Assembly: GCA_002395155.1 (NCBI GenBank)
Contig: DGWD01000004.1
Location: forward strand, 3,282 to 63,357
Length of the DNA stretch: 60,076 nt
DNA from: Treponema sp. UBA4267
Lineage (GTDB): Bacteria > Spirochaetota > Spirochaetia > Treponematales > Treponemataceae
Direction of reading: 5' to 3'
The notes beneath the pieces are model-generated. The model searched no databases. It was not told the origin of the DNA and saw nothing but the letters and a program-made list of their open reading frames with translations. Shown in pieces: positions 24,982 through 33,477 of this stretch. The stretch's first letter is position 1. Each line of letters begins with the position of its first letter. The position numbers were made by a program, and so were the translations under genes.

Positions 24982-24990
24982 ATTATAACA
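24982..24990 (-). promoter_or_regulatory. extended -10 of the MoxR operon
   Basis: On the minus strand TGT-TATAAT (24990 down to 24982) lies seven bases before the MoxR ATG at 24974. No good -35 is present, as is common for extended -10 promoters. Transcription would begin at or next to the start codon. Confidence 0.45.
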
Positions 24991-25031
24991 CACTATATGC
25001 TAAGGAAAAACAATTCAATAAAATATAATTA

Positions 25032-25256
25032 ATGACAAAAGAAGAATTTTATTTTTTAGTAGAAACTCGTAAATCCTTTGAATTTAACTACAAGGGAAAA
25101 ACCTATAATATGACTTTTGAAAAAGGAAGCGGCGGAGATACAAAAATCTTTTTTGGCCAGCTTTACGAAGAAAAGTCTTACGATTCAATTGGTGAATTTT
25201 TGAATACCGCTAAAGTCGAAAATCATTTTTTTAAGGATATGATGGATACAATCTAA
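25032..25256 (+). CDS. small conserved-looking protein of unknown function
   Basis: A 74-residue soluble protein (MTKEEFYFLVETRKSFEFNYKGKTYNMTF...). The beta-rich middle FNYKGKTYNMTFEKGSG and helical ends look like a compact folded domain. No family is recognised. The reason to believe it is coding is its tight junction with the MATE gene: the stop TAA and the next ATG share a base (TAATG). No clear Shine-Dalgarno is present in front of its ATG. Confidence 0.65.
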   Translation: MTKEEFYFLVETRKSFEFNYKGKTYNMTFEKGSGGDTKIFFGQLYEEKSYDSIGEFLNTAKVENHFFKDMMDTI

Positions 25257-26629
25257 TGGCACGTTCAAATCAAATAAATATGACCGAAGGACCAATTTTC
25301 TTAAAACTCCTTCAATTTTCAATTCCATTAATTTTTTCAAGCCTTTTACAATTGCTTTTTAATGCGGCAGATATAGTTGTTGTAGGCCGTTTTGCCGGAG
25401 ACAATTCCCTGGCTGCTGTTGGTTCAACCGGCTCCTTAATCAACCTGCTTATAAATCTTTTTACAGGACTTTCAATTGGAACTAATGTATTAGCGGCAAA
25501 TTATTTTGGAGCAGGAAAAAGCAGGGAATTAAAAGCTACTGTACATACTTCCATACTGCTTTCAATTTTAAGTGGAATTCTTTTAACCGGAGTAGGAATT
25601 GTCGGCTCAAAATATATTTTGATTTTAATGCAGGCTCCTCACGAAGTTTTAAAACTTGCTACACTTTACTTAAGAATCTATTTTGCCGGAATTACTTCTA
25701 CCATGGTCTACAATTTTGGTTCTGCCTTATTGAGGGCCAAGGGTGACACACAAAGACCACTTTACATTCTCTTTTTAGCAGGAATTCTAAATGTCATTCT
25801 AAACCTGATATTTGTAATCTGCTTTAAGATGGGGGTAGCGGGAGTTGCCTGGGCTACAGTTATTTCACAAACCTTATCGGCAATTCTTGTTATTATACTT
25901 TTGGTAAAAGAAAAAGATGATTTTCACCTGGACTTCAAAAAACTCAAAATCAGCATGCCAATTTTCACAAACATAGTAAAAATTGGCCTTCCAGCAGGCT
26001 TCCAGGGAATTATGTTTTCTTTTTCAAATGTAATAATCCAGTCTTCAATTAACTCTTTTGGAGCCATAATGATTGCAGGAAACTCGGCTGCAGTAAATCT
26101 TGAAGGATTTGTTTATACTTCAATGAACGGCTTTTCCCAGGGCTCTTTAACCTTCTGTTCACAAAACCTTGGAGCCCGCAAAATTGACCGTATAAAAAAA
26201 TTAGTCTGGATTTCTCAGTTTTCCATAATTGTAATTGGGGCTCTTTTAAGCGGAATTTTCCTCCTTTTTGGACCTCAACTACTGGGCTTTTACACAAAAA
26301 ATCCTCTTGTAATTGAAAAAGGCATGAGCCGTTTATGGGTAATTTTTACAACCTATTACTTATGCGGAATGATGGATGGGTTAGCTAACTCTATTCGTGG
26401 TATAGGCCATTCTCTTATGCCAGTAATTTCTTCTTTATTGGGTGCCTGTATATTCAGAATAATATGGCTTTCTACCATTTTCCAGATTCCTAAATTCCAT
26501 CAGCCATTTACCATTTTTCTTTCTTACCCAATCAGCTGGATTTTGACCTTTATTGCAAATGTCATTTTTTATAACATTTATGTTAATCAGTTGGAAAATG
26601 AAAATAAACTTTTGAAAAAATCGAACTAA
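25256..26629 (+). CDS. MATE-family multidrug/cation antiporter
   Basis: A 457-residue membrane protein with twelve predicted helices and MATE hallmarks: EGPIFLKLLQFSIPLIFSSLLQLLFNAADIVVVGRFAGDNSLAAVGSTGSLINL at the N-terminus and NYFGAGK after the second helix. It also carries FRIIWL near the end. It should export organic cations or drugs in exchange for sodium or protons. It is translationally coupled to the 74-residue protein upstream (TAATG). Confidence 0.93.
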   Translation: MARSNQINMTEGPIFLKLLQFSIPLIFSSLLQLLFNAADIVVVGRFAGDNSLAAVGSTGSLINLLINLFTGLSIGTNVLAANYFGAGKSRELKATVHTSILLSILSGILLTGVGIVGSKYILILMQAPHEVLKLATLYLRIYFAGITSTMVYNFGSALLRAKGDTQRPLYILFLAGILNVILNLIFVICFKMGVAGVAWATVISQTLSAILVIILLVKEKDDFHLDFKKLKISMPIFTNIVKIGLPAGFQGIMFSFSNVIIQSSINSFGAIMIAGNSAAVNLEGFVYTSMNGFSQGSLTFCSQNLGARKIDRIKKLVWISQFSIIVIGALLSGIFLLFGPQLLGFYTKNPLVIEKGMSRLWVIFTTYYLCGMMDGLANSIRGIGHSLMPVISSLLGACIFRIIWLSTIFQIPKFHQPFTIFLSYPISWILTFIANVIFYNIYVNQLENENKLLKKSN

Positions 26630-26699
26630 GAAAATCTTTTTAAGAATATCTTTTTTCAATCTATCTTTTTCAACCTATATTTAAACTTTCCACCTTTTC

Positions 26700-26708
26700 T
26701 GTTATATT
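26700..26708 (+). promoter_or_regulatory. extended -10 of rnz
   Basis: TGT-TATATT (26700-26708) ends nine bases before the rnz ATG, giving a predicted leader of only two or three bases. No Shine-Dalgarno is present. Confidence 0.4.
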
Positions 26709-26717
26709 CAACTTACT

Positions 26718-27644
26718 ATGAATATGGAAGCTTTTATTTTAGGTTGTGGTGGAATGATGCCATTACCTTACCGACACCTTACTTCGGTTTTACTTAGACG
26801 TGACGGCGATTTGTTTTTATTTGATGGCGGAGAAGGTACACAGGTAAGCTTACGCAGACTAAACCTTAAATGGAAAAAGATTTCCGCAATCTTTATTTCC
26901 CATACTCATGCAGACCATATTACAGGACTTCCAGGCATTTTAATGCTTTCATCCCAGGTAGACCGTACAGAACCCCTTTATATTTATGGACCTCCAAAAA
27001 TCAAGGAATACATTGAAACTAGCAGAAGGGTTCTTGATATGTATATTAATTACCCAATTATTGTAAAAGAAATAGAAGCCCCTTGTGTCGTTCATACAGG
27101 AAAAGACTACACCGTCCGAGCCTTTCCTTTAGATCATACAAAAACCTGCGTAGGTTATACACTTGAAGAAATGGATAGACCTGGAGAATTCAATCCAGAA
27201 AAGGCCAGGGAATTAAAGGTTCCTGTAGGACCACTTTGGGCTCAGTTACAAAATGGTTCCGAAGTCAAAAATGAAGATGGACAAACCGTAAAACCTGAAC
27301 AAGTACTTGGTAAAAAAAGAAGCGGAAGAAAGTTTTCTTTTGTAACCGATACACTTTTCAAACCTTCTATTATTGATGAAGTTCGCGGATCGGACTTACT
27401 GGTATGTGAAGGCATGTTTGAAGAAGCTTTAATTGACCAGGCTAAAGAAAAAAAGCACATGACCGCAAAACAGGCTGCTACAATTGCAAAAGAAGCGGAT
27501 GTTAGACGAATGACAATGATTCATTATAGTCCTCGTTATACAGATAAAGAATTGCATGTGCTTTTGGAAGAAGCCCAGTCTATCTGGCCAAAAACAGAAC
27601 TTTCACACGACCGAATGCATATAGAAATTCCTTACATCGATTAG
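26718..27644 (+). CDS. rnz: ribonuclease Z (tRNA 3' endonuclease)
   Basis: A 308-residue metallo-beta-lactamase-fold endonuclease that removes the 3' trailer of tRNA precursors. The zinc motif HTHADH is at residues 62-67. LDHTKTCVGYTLEE, the Asp in FVTDT and the His in MIHYSPRYTD complete the site. The stretch GPLWAQLQNG is typical of RNase Z. Both complete tRNA genes in this window lack an encoded CCA, which is the situation where RNase Z plus CCA addition is needed. Confidence 0.95.
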   Translation: MNMEAFILGCGGMMPLPYRHLTSVLLRRDGDLFLFDGGEGTQVSLRRLNLKWKKISAIFISHTHADHITGLPGILMLSSQVDRTEPLYIYGPPKIKEYIETSRRVLDMYINYPIIVKEIEAPCVVHTGKDYTVRAFPLDHTKTCVGYTLEEMDRPGEFNPEKARELKVPVGPLWAQLQNGSEVKNEDGQTVKPEQVLGKKRSGRKFSFVTDTLFKPSIIDEVRGSDLLVCEGMFEEALIDQAKEKKHMTAKQAATIAKEADVRRMTMIHYSPRYTDKELHVLLEEAQSIWPKTELSHDRMHIEIPYID

Positions 27645-27683
27645 GAATAAACAATTTATATAAAGTCAGGGCATTATATATAA

Positions 27684-28430
27684 ATGATTGAGTTACAGGC
27701 ATTTTCAAAAAGCTATTCCTCCAAAAAGGATGATTTTTCTGTAAAAAATATCTCTTTAACAATTCCTACTGCCACTATTACAGGCTTAATAGGTCCAAAC
27801 GGTTCTGGAAAAACTACAATTATGAAGGCAATTTGCGGCTTTCATCATGCATCCAATGGGAAAATCCTTATTACAGATTCTGCAAACATTCCAACCGATA
27901 TTGAAGAAAATCCCCAGCAGGCTATGAACTTAATTGGTTATGTCCCAGAAATACCATGCCTGCCCCCAGAAATGAAAGTTTTTGATTTTTTAAAATATGC
28001 CGCTGCAAGTCACGGAATAAAAGCCTCTTCTTTAGAAGAAAAAATAGAAAATGTAAGTAAGGAATGTTCCATCGAAAAGTTTTTATATAAAAAGATAAAG
28101 ACACTTTCAAAAGGACAAAAACAGAGAGTATCCTTTGCTCAGGCCCTAATTTTTGATCCACCTAATCTTATTTTAGATGAACCAGTAAGCGGTTTAGACC
28201 CTGCTCAAATTATGCATATGCGAAAGCTTATTCAAAAACTATCTAAAACAAAGGCAATTTTAATGTCTACCCATATTCTTCAGGAAGTTTATTCACTTTG
28301 CACAAAGCTTTACATCATAAATGAAGGTCAGTTGGTTGCAGAGGGAAGTGAAGAAGAAATTATAAAAAATACAAAATCTAAAAATCTGGAAGATGCCTTT
28401 ATAAAGCTTACTTCCACAAGTGACAATTAA
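27684..28430 (+). CDS. ABC transporter ATPase of a Gld-like system
   Basis: A 248-residue ATPase with Walker A GPNGSGKTT, signature TLSKGQKQR, Walker B NLILDEPVSGLD and switch His in LMSTHILQEV. It is 2 bp upstream of the permease/GldG-type gene and then a DUF4340 gene. That set resembles the GldA-GldFG gliding and export-type ABC module that is also common in non-gliding bacteria. The role in treponemes is unknown. No strong Shine-Dalgarno is seen; the 39-bp gap to rnz holds AT-rich sequence only. Confidence 0.9.
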   Translation: MIELQAFSKSYSSKKDDFSVKNISLTIPTATITGLIGPNGSGKTTIMKAICGFHHASNGKILITDSANIPTDIEENPQQAMNLIGYVPEIPCLPPEMKVFDFLKYAAASHGIKASSLEEKIENVSKECSIEKFLYKKIKTLSKGQKQRVSFAQALIFDPPNLILDEPVSGLDPAQIMHMRKLIQKLSKTKAILMSTHILQEVYSLCTKLYIINEGQLVAEGSEEEIIKNTKSKNLEDAFIKLTSTSDN

Positions 28431-28432
28431 AT

Positions 28433-30670
28433 ATGACATTTATGAATGATAATAAAAAATCATACTTAAAATACAACTTACTCAACAGTCTTAAAGGTCC
28501 ATCCTTCTACCTCCTTGCCCTTATGTACACCATATTTTTAGGCACAAATTTCTACATAAGACAGCAGTTTTTTGGTGGAAACGGCTCTTCAGATTTACTT
28601 CTATTTTTTTCAGCATTTCCATACATCTCAATTATAGGAATACCAGTACTTTCGTACAAACATTCATTTTCTATTTACGATCCCTTTATCCCTATAAAAA
28701 ATTCAGAAAAAATCCTCCTCCAGCTTTTAGTAAAATTTATACTTTATTCAATAATTTTACTTTTGCAACTTCCAGCCTGCTTACTGGTAAACCTTTTTGG
28801 TACCATAGATCCAGGCCAGCTTTTTACATCAATAATTTGTCTCTTGTTTTATGGAGCAGCAATTCTTTCTCTCTCATGCTTTATAGAAAAACTTATAAAT
28901 AAACCAGTTTTAAGTCTTTTGATTTCGTCACTTATTCTGGCACTTTTTAATTCAGCCCACATTTTTGCACTTTATGTACAAATGCCAGCTGTTTTTGTTG
29001 CCTTCTTTAAGCAAATAAGTTTTGCCTGGCACTTTGACGCAGCAGGAAAGGGGATTATGGATACCAGAGATTTAATATACCTTGCTTCCATAAGCCTGCT
29101 CTTTATCATTCTGGCAAATTTTACAGTTGAAAAAAAAGCCGGTAAAATTTTTACAAAACACTTAAAATTACGTTTTACAGGTCAGATTTTATTTACACTT
29201 TTGTTACTTCTAAACGGAAAACGTTGGTATAAACGAATAGATTTTTCGCAAAACAAGACTTATTCAATATCAGCATATACAAAAAACCTTTTAAAAGGCC
29301 TGGACCAAAGTTTGCAGATTACTTATTACCGTTCTTCATCACTTTCAAGGCTTTATCCGCAAATTAGAGATGTAAGTGATTTTCTAACAGAATATTCAGC
29401 ACAGAACAAAAATCTTTCTTTGCTTATTAAAGATCCAGATAAAGATGCGGCTGTAAAAACTCTTTTAGAAAACTATGGAATTCAAAGTCAGCAGATGAAG
29501 AGTGTAAAAAGCAATTCCACCGAATACACAAATGTTTATTCTGCTATTGTACTTGAATATCAGGGGAATGCAGAAACAATTCCTTTTACAATGGCCGCAA
29601 ACAGTCTGGAGTATGATTTAGACGGCAGAATTAAACACCTGCTTACAGGACAAAGCCGAAATGTAAACATAATTATTGGAAATGGCATGTCACTGACAGA
29701 AGATTATTCCTATTTAATTCCATGGCTTAATTCACAAGGCTTTATAGTAAATCCTTTGTATATTGAAGATCCGGCTTTTGTAAGTGCCTTAGGAGCTTCT
29801 TCTGGACCACTATTAGTAATAGGTGATGAAGAAATTAAAATTGAACAGGCTATTGCCATAGAAAATTACCTGCTTTCTAATAAGGGAAACGGCTTTTTTT
29901 GTATAAGTCCTTTTACTGTAAATATTGAAGATGACTGGAAGCTTAGGGCAAATACTTCTACAAATGTAGTAGAAATGCTGGAAAACTGGGGCTTACGCTT
30001 TACAGATAAAATTGCGGGCGATATTTCAAATGCCAGAATCACCATGTATAGCGAAGATCAAACTCAAACTCAGGTAATCAATTATCCATTATGGATAAGC
30101 CTATTGCCTCAGGAAAACACAAAAGAGGGCATTACAATTTTCTGGCCATGCCCTCTGGAACTTTCAACAGCCTCTTCCTATCTGTCATCATCACCTATGT
30201 CTTTTGCACTTAATATTGATAAAGACAGCCCCGAAAAACTAATTGAAACTAATCCATTTATTTTGGAAAGCCTGAATATTTCTAACCTTGAAAAATCAAC
30301 ACAGGTGCTTGGTGCCCAAATTACCGGCTCCCTACAAGGCTATTACAACGTACTTACAAGCCAGAATTCAAACATAATAGTAATTCCTGACCAGTACTTT
30401 TTATCATCACTTATGACAGGTTATATTGGAGGTCAATACGGAGATTACAGAAACTTTGATTTTTTGGCCACATCCTTACTGCGTTTAAACGGCGAAGAAG
30501 AACTTGCCCAATTGAAAAGTAAATCAAACCGGGATTCCAGCCTTTACAAAATAAATGAAATAGATCTCTTTGTAAAATATCAGCTTATTACATATTTTGT
30601 TTTGTTTATTTTACTTCCTTTATTAATCATACTTTCGGGAGTCATTTTTAATGTTAGCAAAAAAAGATAA
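28433..30670 (+). CDS. ABC-2 permease / GldG-like fusion protein
   Basis: A 745-residue protein that joins two parts. The first 250 residues contain about six membrane helices of ABC-2 permease (GldF) type. A further helix leads to a large extracytoplasmic region (about 270-720) of the GldG or ABC-transporter auxiliary type, with GQSRNVNIIIGNGMSLTEDYSYLIPWLNSQGFIV. A final helix lies at about 718-740 before a basic tail. In Flavobacterium GldF and GldG are separate, so this is a fused form. A second ATG occurs at codon 4. The 3' end overlaps the DUF4340 gene by 20 bp. Confidence 0.83.
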   Translation: MTFMNDNKKSYLKYNLLNSLKGPSFYLLALMYTIFLGTNFYIRQQFFGGNGSSDLLLFFSAFPYISIIGIPVLSYKHSFSIYDPFIPIKNSEKILLQLLVKFILYSIILLLQLPACLLVNLFGTIDPGQLFTSIICLLFYGAAILSLSCFIEKLINKPVLSLLISSLILALFNSAHIFALYVQMPAVFVAFFKQISFAWHFDAAGKGIMDTRDLIYLASISLLFIILANFTVEKKAGKIFTKHLKLRFTGQILFTLLLLLNGKRWYKRIDFSQNKTYSISAYTKNLLKGLDQSLQITYYRSSSLSRLYPQIRDVSDFLTEYSAQNKNLSLLIKDPDKDAAVKTLLENYGIQSQQMKSVKSNSTEYTNVYSAIVLEYQGNAETIPFTMAANSLEYDLDGRIKHLLTGQSRNVNIIIGNGMSLTEDYSYLIPWLNSQGFIVNPLYIEDPAFVSALGASSGPLLVIGDEEIKIEQAIAIENYLLSNKGNGFFCISPFTVNIEDDWKLRANTSTNVVEMLENWGLRFTDKIAGDISNARITMYSEDQTQTQVINYPLWISLLPQENTKEGITIFWPCPLELSTASSYLSSSPMSFALNIDKDSPEKLIETNPFILESLNISNLEKSTQVLGAQITGSLQGYYNVLTSQNSNIIVIPDQYFLSSLMTGYIGGQYGDYRNFDFLATSLLRLNGEEELAQLKSKSNRDSSLYKINEIDLFVKYQLITYFVLFILLPLLIILSGVIFNVSKKR

Positions 30671-31550
30671 AGTACTATATTTAGCAGTTATAACCCTGGC
30701 TCTTCTGTTAGGCCTTTCATACATCAAAGCCTGCTCTTCATCAGATAAGAGGGAAAGCATTAAATCTTCTTTGGTAAATGCAAAATATCAGTCCTCTATA
30801 AATCAAATTGATTTGTACAATACAAATGGTCTTTTAAGTCTTAAAAAAATAAGTAATAAAGCCTTTTCATTTTGGGTTCTTGCAGATAAAGATGGTAGCT
30901 ACTTAAGCCCAGCAGATTCTCAAAAAGTAGAAAATATGATTTTAGAACTTACAAAAGTTCGAAATATATATAAATTATCAGACAAAATTAATATTAATTC
31001 CTCATTTGGCCTTACAGATTCATCTGCTTTCCACATAAAATACTATTATTCAGAAGGCTTTCATGATCTTACTTTTGGAAACCAGGATTTTTCACTTTCT
31101 GGCCGCTATTTAATGACTGATAAAAATACAAATGTATATGAAATCAATTCTGACCTGGACTCCTATCTTTCAACAAGTTTGCAAAGCTGGTCAGAACCTT
31201 TTATAATTTCCCAGCAAGTTTTAGGAAAACTCTCGGTAAATGATATACAATCTTGCAAAACTCTTTATCAAAATAAAACTTCAAAAATTGATGACATACA
31301 AAAGCTTTTGGATTTAAGAAAAGGGGGCATTCCAAGTCAAAATATCACTTTAGCCCCTGAAAAACTTGACTTCCAAATCTGGCTGGAAATTGGAAATAAA
31401 TCACAAATAGAAATGCAAATTTACAAAACAGATGATGAATCTCAATTTATAATAAAAACTATTTATATAAATTCAGATAAGAGTAAAACAGAATATAATT
31501 CCTATATCAGCCTTTGGACCTATAACAAAATCAAAGAAATAACGTTATAG
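30651..31550 (+). CDS. DUF4340 protein of the Gld-like ABC module
   Basis: A 299-residue protein anchored by one N-terminal helix (about 8-25, ending near a Cys that could be a lipobox: GLSYIKACSSS). A beta-rich exported domain follows with the DUF4340 pattern, including INQIDLYNTNG..., ADSQKVENMILELTKVRNIYKLSD, FGLTDSSAFHIKYYY and FGNQDFSLSGRYLMTDKNTNVYEI. DUF4340 proteins regularly follow GldG-type genes. The start overlaps the fusion gene. The stop overlaps the convergent CPBP protease gene by 31 bp. Confidence 0.82.
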   Translation: MLAKKDKVLYLAVITLALLLGLSYIKACSSSDKRESIKSSLVNAKYQSSINQIDLYNTNGLLSLKKISNKAFSFWVLADKDGSYLSPADSQKVENMILELTKVRNIYKLSDKININSSFGLTDSSAFHIKYYYSEGFHDLTFGNQDFSLSGRYLMTDKNTNVYEINSDLDSYLSTSLQSWSEPFIISQQVLGKLSVNDIQSCKTLYQNKTSKIDDIQKLLDLRKGGIPSQNITLAPEKLDFQIWLEIGNKSQIEMQIYKTDDESQFIIKTIYINSDKSKTEYNSYISLWTYNKIKEITL

Positions 31551-32167
31551 ATAAAGTGGGCTATAAAACCTGTCCATATAGAACCAGATTTTTTATAACA
31601 AACTCTTAAGATAATGTGACCAAAAAGGGCATTTAAAACTGAAAAAATGCCTAAATAAAAATGTGCAAAAGCAAATGCCAGGCAGGCAATAGCTTCACAA
31701 ATAATCCACAAATATTTCCATTTAATTTTATAAGCTAAAAGAGATTGTAACTTATCTGCAAAGTAAAAACGGTATAAAACTTCTTCATAAAAGGCCGCAA
31801 ATGCAAAGTTTAAAAGGCAGAAAATCCATGTTTTAGGGGAATCTGGTAAAACAATTTGTAAATCTTCTGAAATATTATTTGTAACAAAAAGGACTGAAAA
31901 GAATTTTATAAATAAAGCAACACAGAAGAGCATACTTGTTGTCATTATAATCGGAAAGAAGGGCAATTTTTTTTCTTGCTTATCATAGTAAAAAAAATAT
32001 AAAACTGAGGCCATAATTGAAAAAATAAACTGATTAAATGGGAAGTTCCATGCCGAAAATAAAGGAGAGGATGTAGAGATTTTTGCAGTGAAAAACGGTG
32101 GAATTATAAAAAGTAAAAAAATAAAAGAAAATATAACTAAATCACCAAGTAAACTATATTTTTTCAT
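31520..32167 (-). CDS. CPBP-family intramembrane metalloprotease
   Basis: A 215-residue polytopic membrane protein with the CPBP (Abi/CAAX-like) motifs: YEEVLYRFYF (glutamates and Arg), FAFAHFYLG, and the C-terminal GFIAHFIYNV. These proteases act within the membrane; targets range from prenylated peptides to bacteriocin self-immunity substrates, and none can be named here. The gene is alone on its strand, with its 3' end overlapping the DUF4340 gene and its 5' region shared with the PilZ gene promoter. Confidence 0.85.
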   Translation of the reverse strand: MKKYSLLGDLVIFSFIFLLFIIPPFFTAKISTSSPLFSAWNFPFNQFIFSIMASVLYFFYYDKQEKKLPFFPIIMTTSMLFCVALFIKFFSVLFVTNNISEDLQIVLPDSPKTWIFCLLNFAFAAFYEEVLYRFYFADKLQSLLAYKIKWKYLWIICEAIACLAFAFAHFYLGIFSVLNALFGHIILRVCYKKSGSIWTGFIAHFIYNVISLILL

Positions 32168-32194
32168 TGTAGAATATGATAAACTTATTATATT
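32167..32194 (+). promoter_or_regulatory. possible promoter of the PilZ gene
   Basis: TTGTAG (32167-32172) and TATATT (32189-32194) with 16 bp between them. It overlaps the start of the divergent protease gene. GAGG follows, five bases before the TTG start codon of the PilZ gene. Confidence 0.35.
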
Positions 32195-32209
32195 AAAAAA
32201 GAGGTAAAC

Positions 32210-33445
32210 TTGTACACTCTATTAGCCGTAATTATTATAATTTTAGTACTCATTGGACTTGCAAGCTTATATTCAATCTTTAAGTCAAAAATACAATTTT
32301 TCATTTCCGGTCTTGATGCAGGATTCAACATTGCTGATTTAATTTTACTTTGGAATGTTTCTCAAATTTGTGAATTAGAACAACCGACATCCTTATTTTA
32401 TTCACTTCCAGCCCTTACTAAATGTATGTCTCAAATTACAAATCAAGCAGCATCAGAAGGTACAGATAAATCACCACGTATTCAGCTAATTCTTTCAAAA
32501 CTTTTTGATTATAGAACTAAAATTCAAAATGAATCGGATGATAAAAAAGGCCTCCAAACATCACATTCACTCGAAAAAGGCCAAAAACTTCGTGTAATCC
32601 TTCCAGGAAAAGGAGTTTTTGCTTCTGAAATTGTAAACAATGGAAACTTGCTGGTTATCTCCATCCCTAAACAAAAAAATTTAATTCCAATTCCTGGAGA
32701 CCAATGGGTAGGAAAAACAATCAGTGTTTATTTATGGAGAAAAGGTGATGCCCGTTATGTTTTTGATACTGTAGTTACTCAGCAGGGACTATTCCTGGGA
32801 AAATCTGCTCTTTATCTTAAGCACTCTTCAAATCTTATAAGAACTCAAAAAAGAAAGGCTGTTCGCATTAAGTGTGAAATTTACGGAAATCTTTATTTTA
32901 TAAAAAAGGGTGAAAACGACAATCCACAGACTATTGAAACAAAAAATGGTTACCGCTGTCTTATTGAAGATATTTCAGAATCTGGTGCCTTAATCAGAAT
33001 TGGCGGCAAAGGCGTTGCAAACGTAAAAATTAAGCTTCAATTCCCTATAAATAACAAACTCATAATTATGATTGGCGTTATAAAAAATGTTGATTACAAC
33101 GAAGCACAAAAGCAATCCCTTTTACACTTTGAATGTAATCATATAGACCCTATAATGCGTAATGATGTTTTGAGCTTTGTTTATAATATGCTTCCACAAA
33201 ATGAAAAAGAGGTATTGGAAGCTCTTGAACAAACAGAAGAAGAAAACGAAAACGAAAGCAAAAATAAAGAAGCCGATTCTTCTGAACAAAAAACTTCAGA
33301 AAATTCTGAAAGAGGTGTAGAAAATAAAGAAAAAAAGACAGATGAAACAGGGCCTTCCGAAGCCAAAAATGTAGTTACAGATTCAGAAAATAAGGAAACT
33401 GATTCATTAAATATAAATTTTGAAGAAAATGTTAACCAAATCTGA
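32210..33445 (+). CDS. membrane-anchored PilZ (c-di-GMP receptor) protein
   Basis: A 411-residue protein with an N-terminal membrane helix (about 4-24), a helical region, a first beta domain (about 125-210) and a PilZ domain carrying RTQKRKAVR (about 212-220) and DISESGALIRIGG (about 253-265). A strongly acidic, Glu/Lys/Ser-rich tail of some 75 residues follows. PilZ proteins bind c-di-GMP, and in spirochaetes they tune motility. The intact RxxxR and DxSxxG suggest that binding is retained. The start codon is TTG with GAGG five bases upstream. It may read the pool set by EAL proteins such as the one at 1838-3529. Confidence 0.87.
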   Translation: MYTLLAVIIIILVLIGLASLYSIFKSKIQFFISGLDAGFNIADLILLWNVSQICELEQPTSLFYSLPALTKCMSQITNQAASEGTDKSPRIQLILSKLFDYRTKIQNESDDKKGLQTSHSLEKGQKLRVILPGKGVFASEIVNNGNLLVISIPKQKNLIPIPGDQWVGKTISVYLWRKGDARYVFDTVVTQQGLFLGKSALYLKHSSNLIRTQKRKAVRIKCEIYGNLYFIKKGENDNPQTIETKNGYRCLIEDISESGALIRIGGKGVANVKIKLQFPINNKLIIMIGVIKNVDYNEAQKQSLLHFECNHIDPIMRNDVLSFVYNMLPQNEKEVLEALEQTEEENENESKNKEADSSEQKTSENSERGVENKEKKTDETGPSEAKNVVTDSENKETDSLNINFEENVNQI

Positions 33446-33477
33446 TAAAATCTTGATATATTAAATATGAGGTTTGT

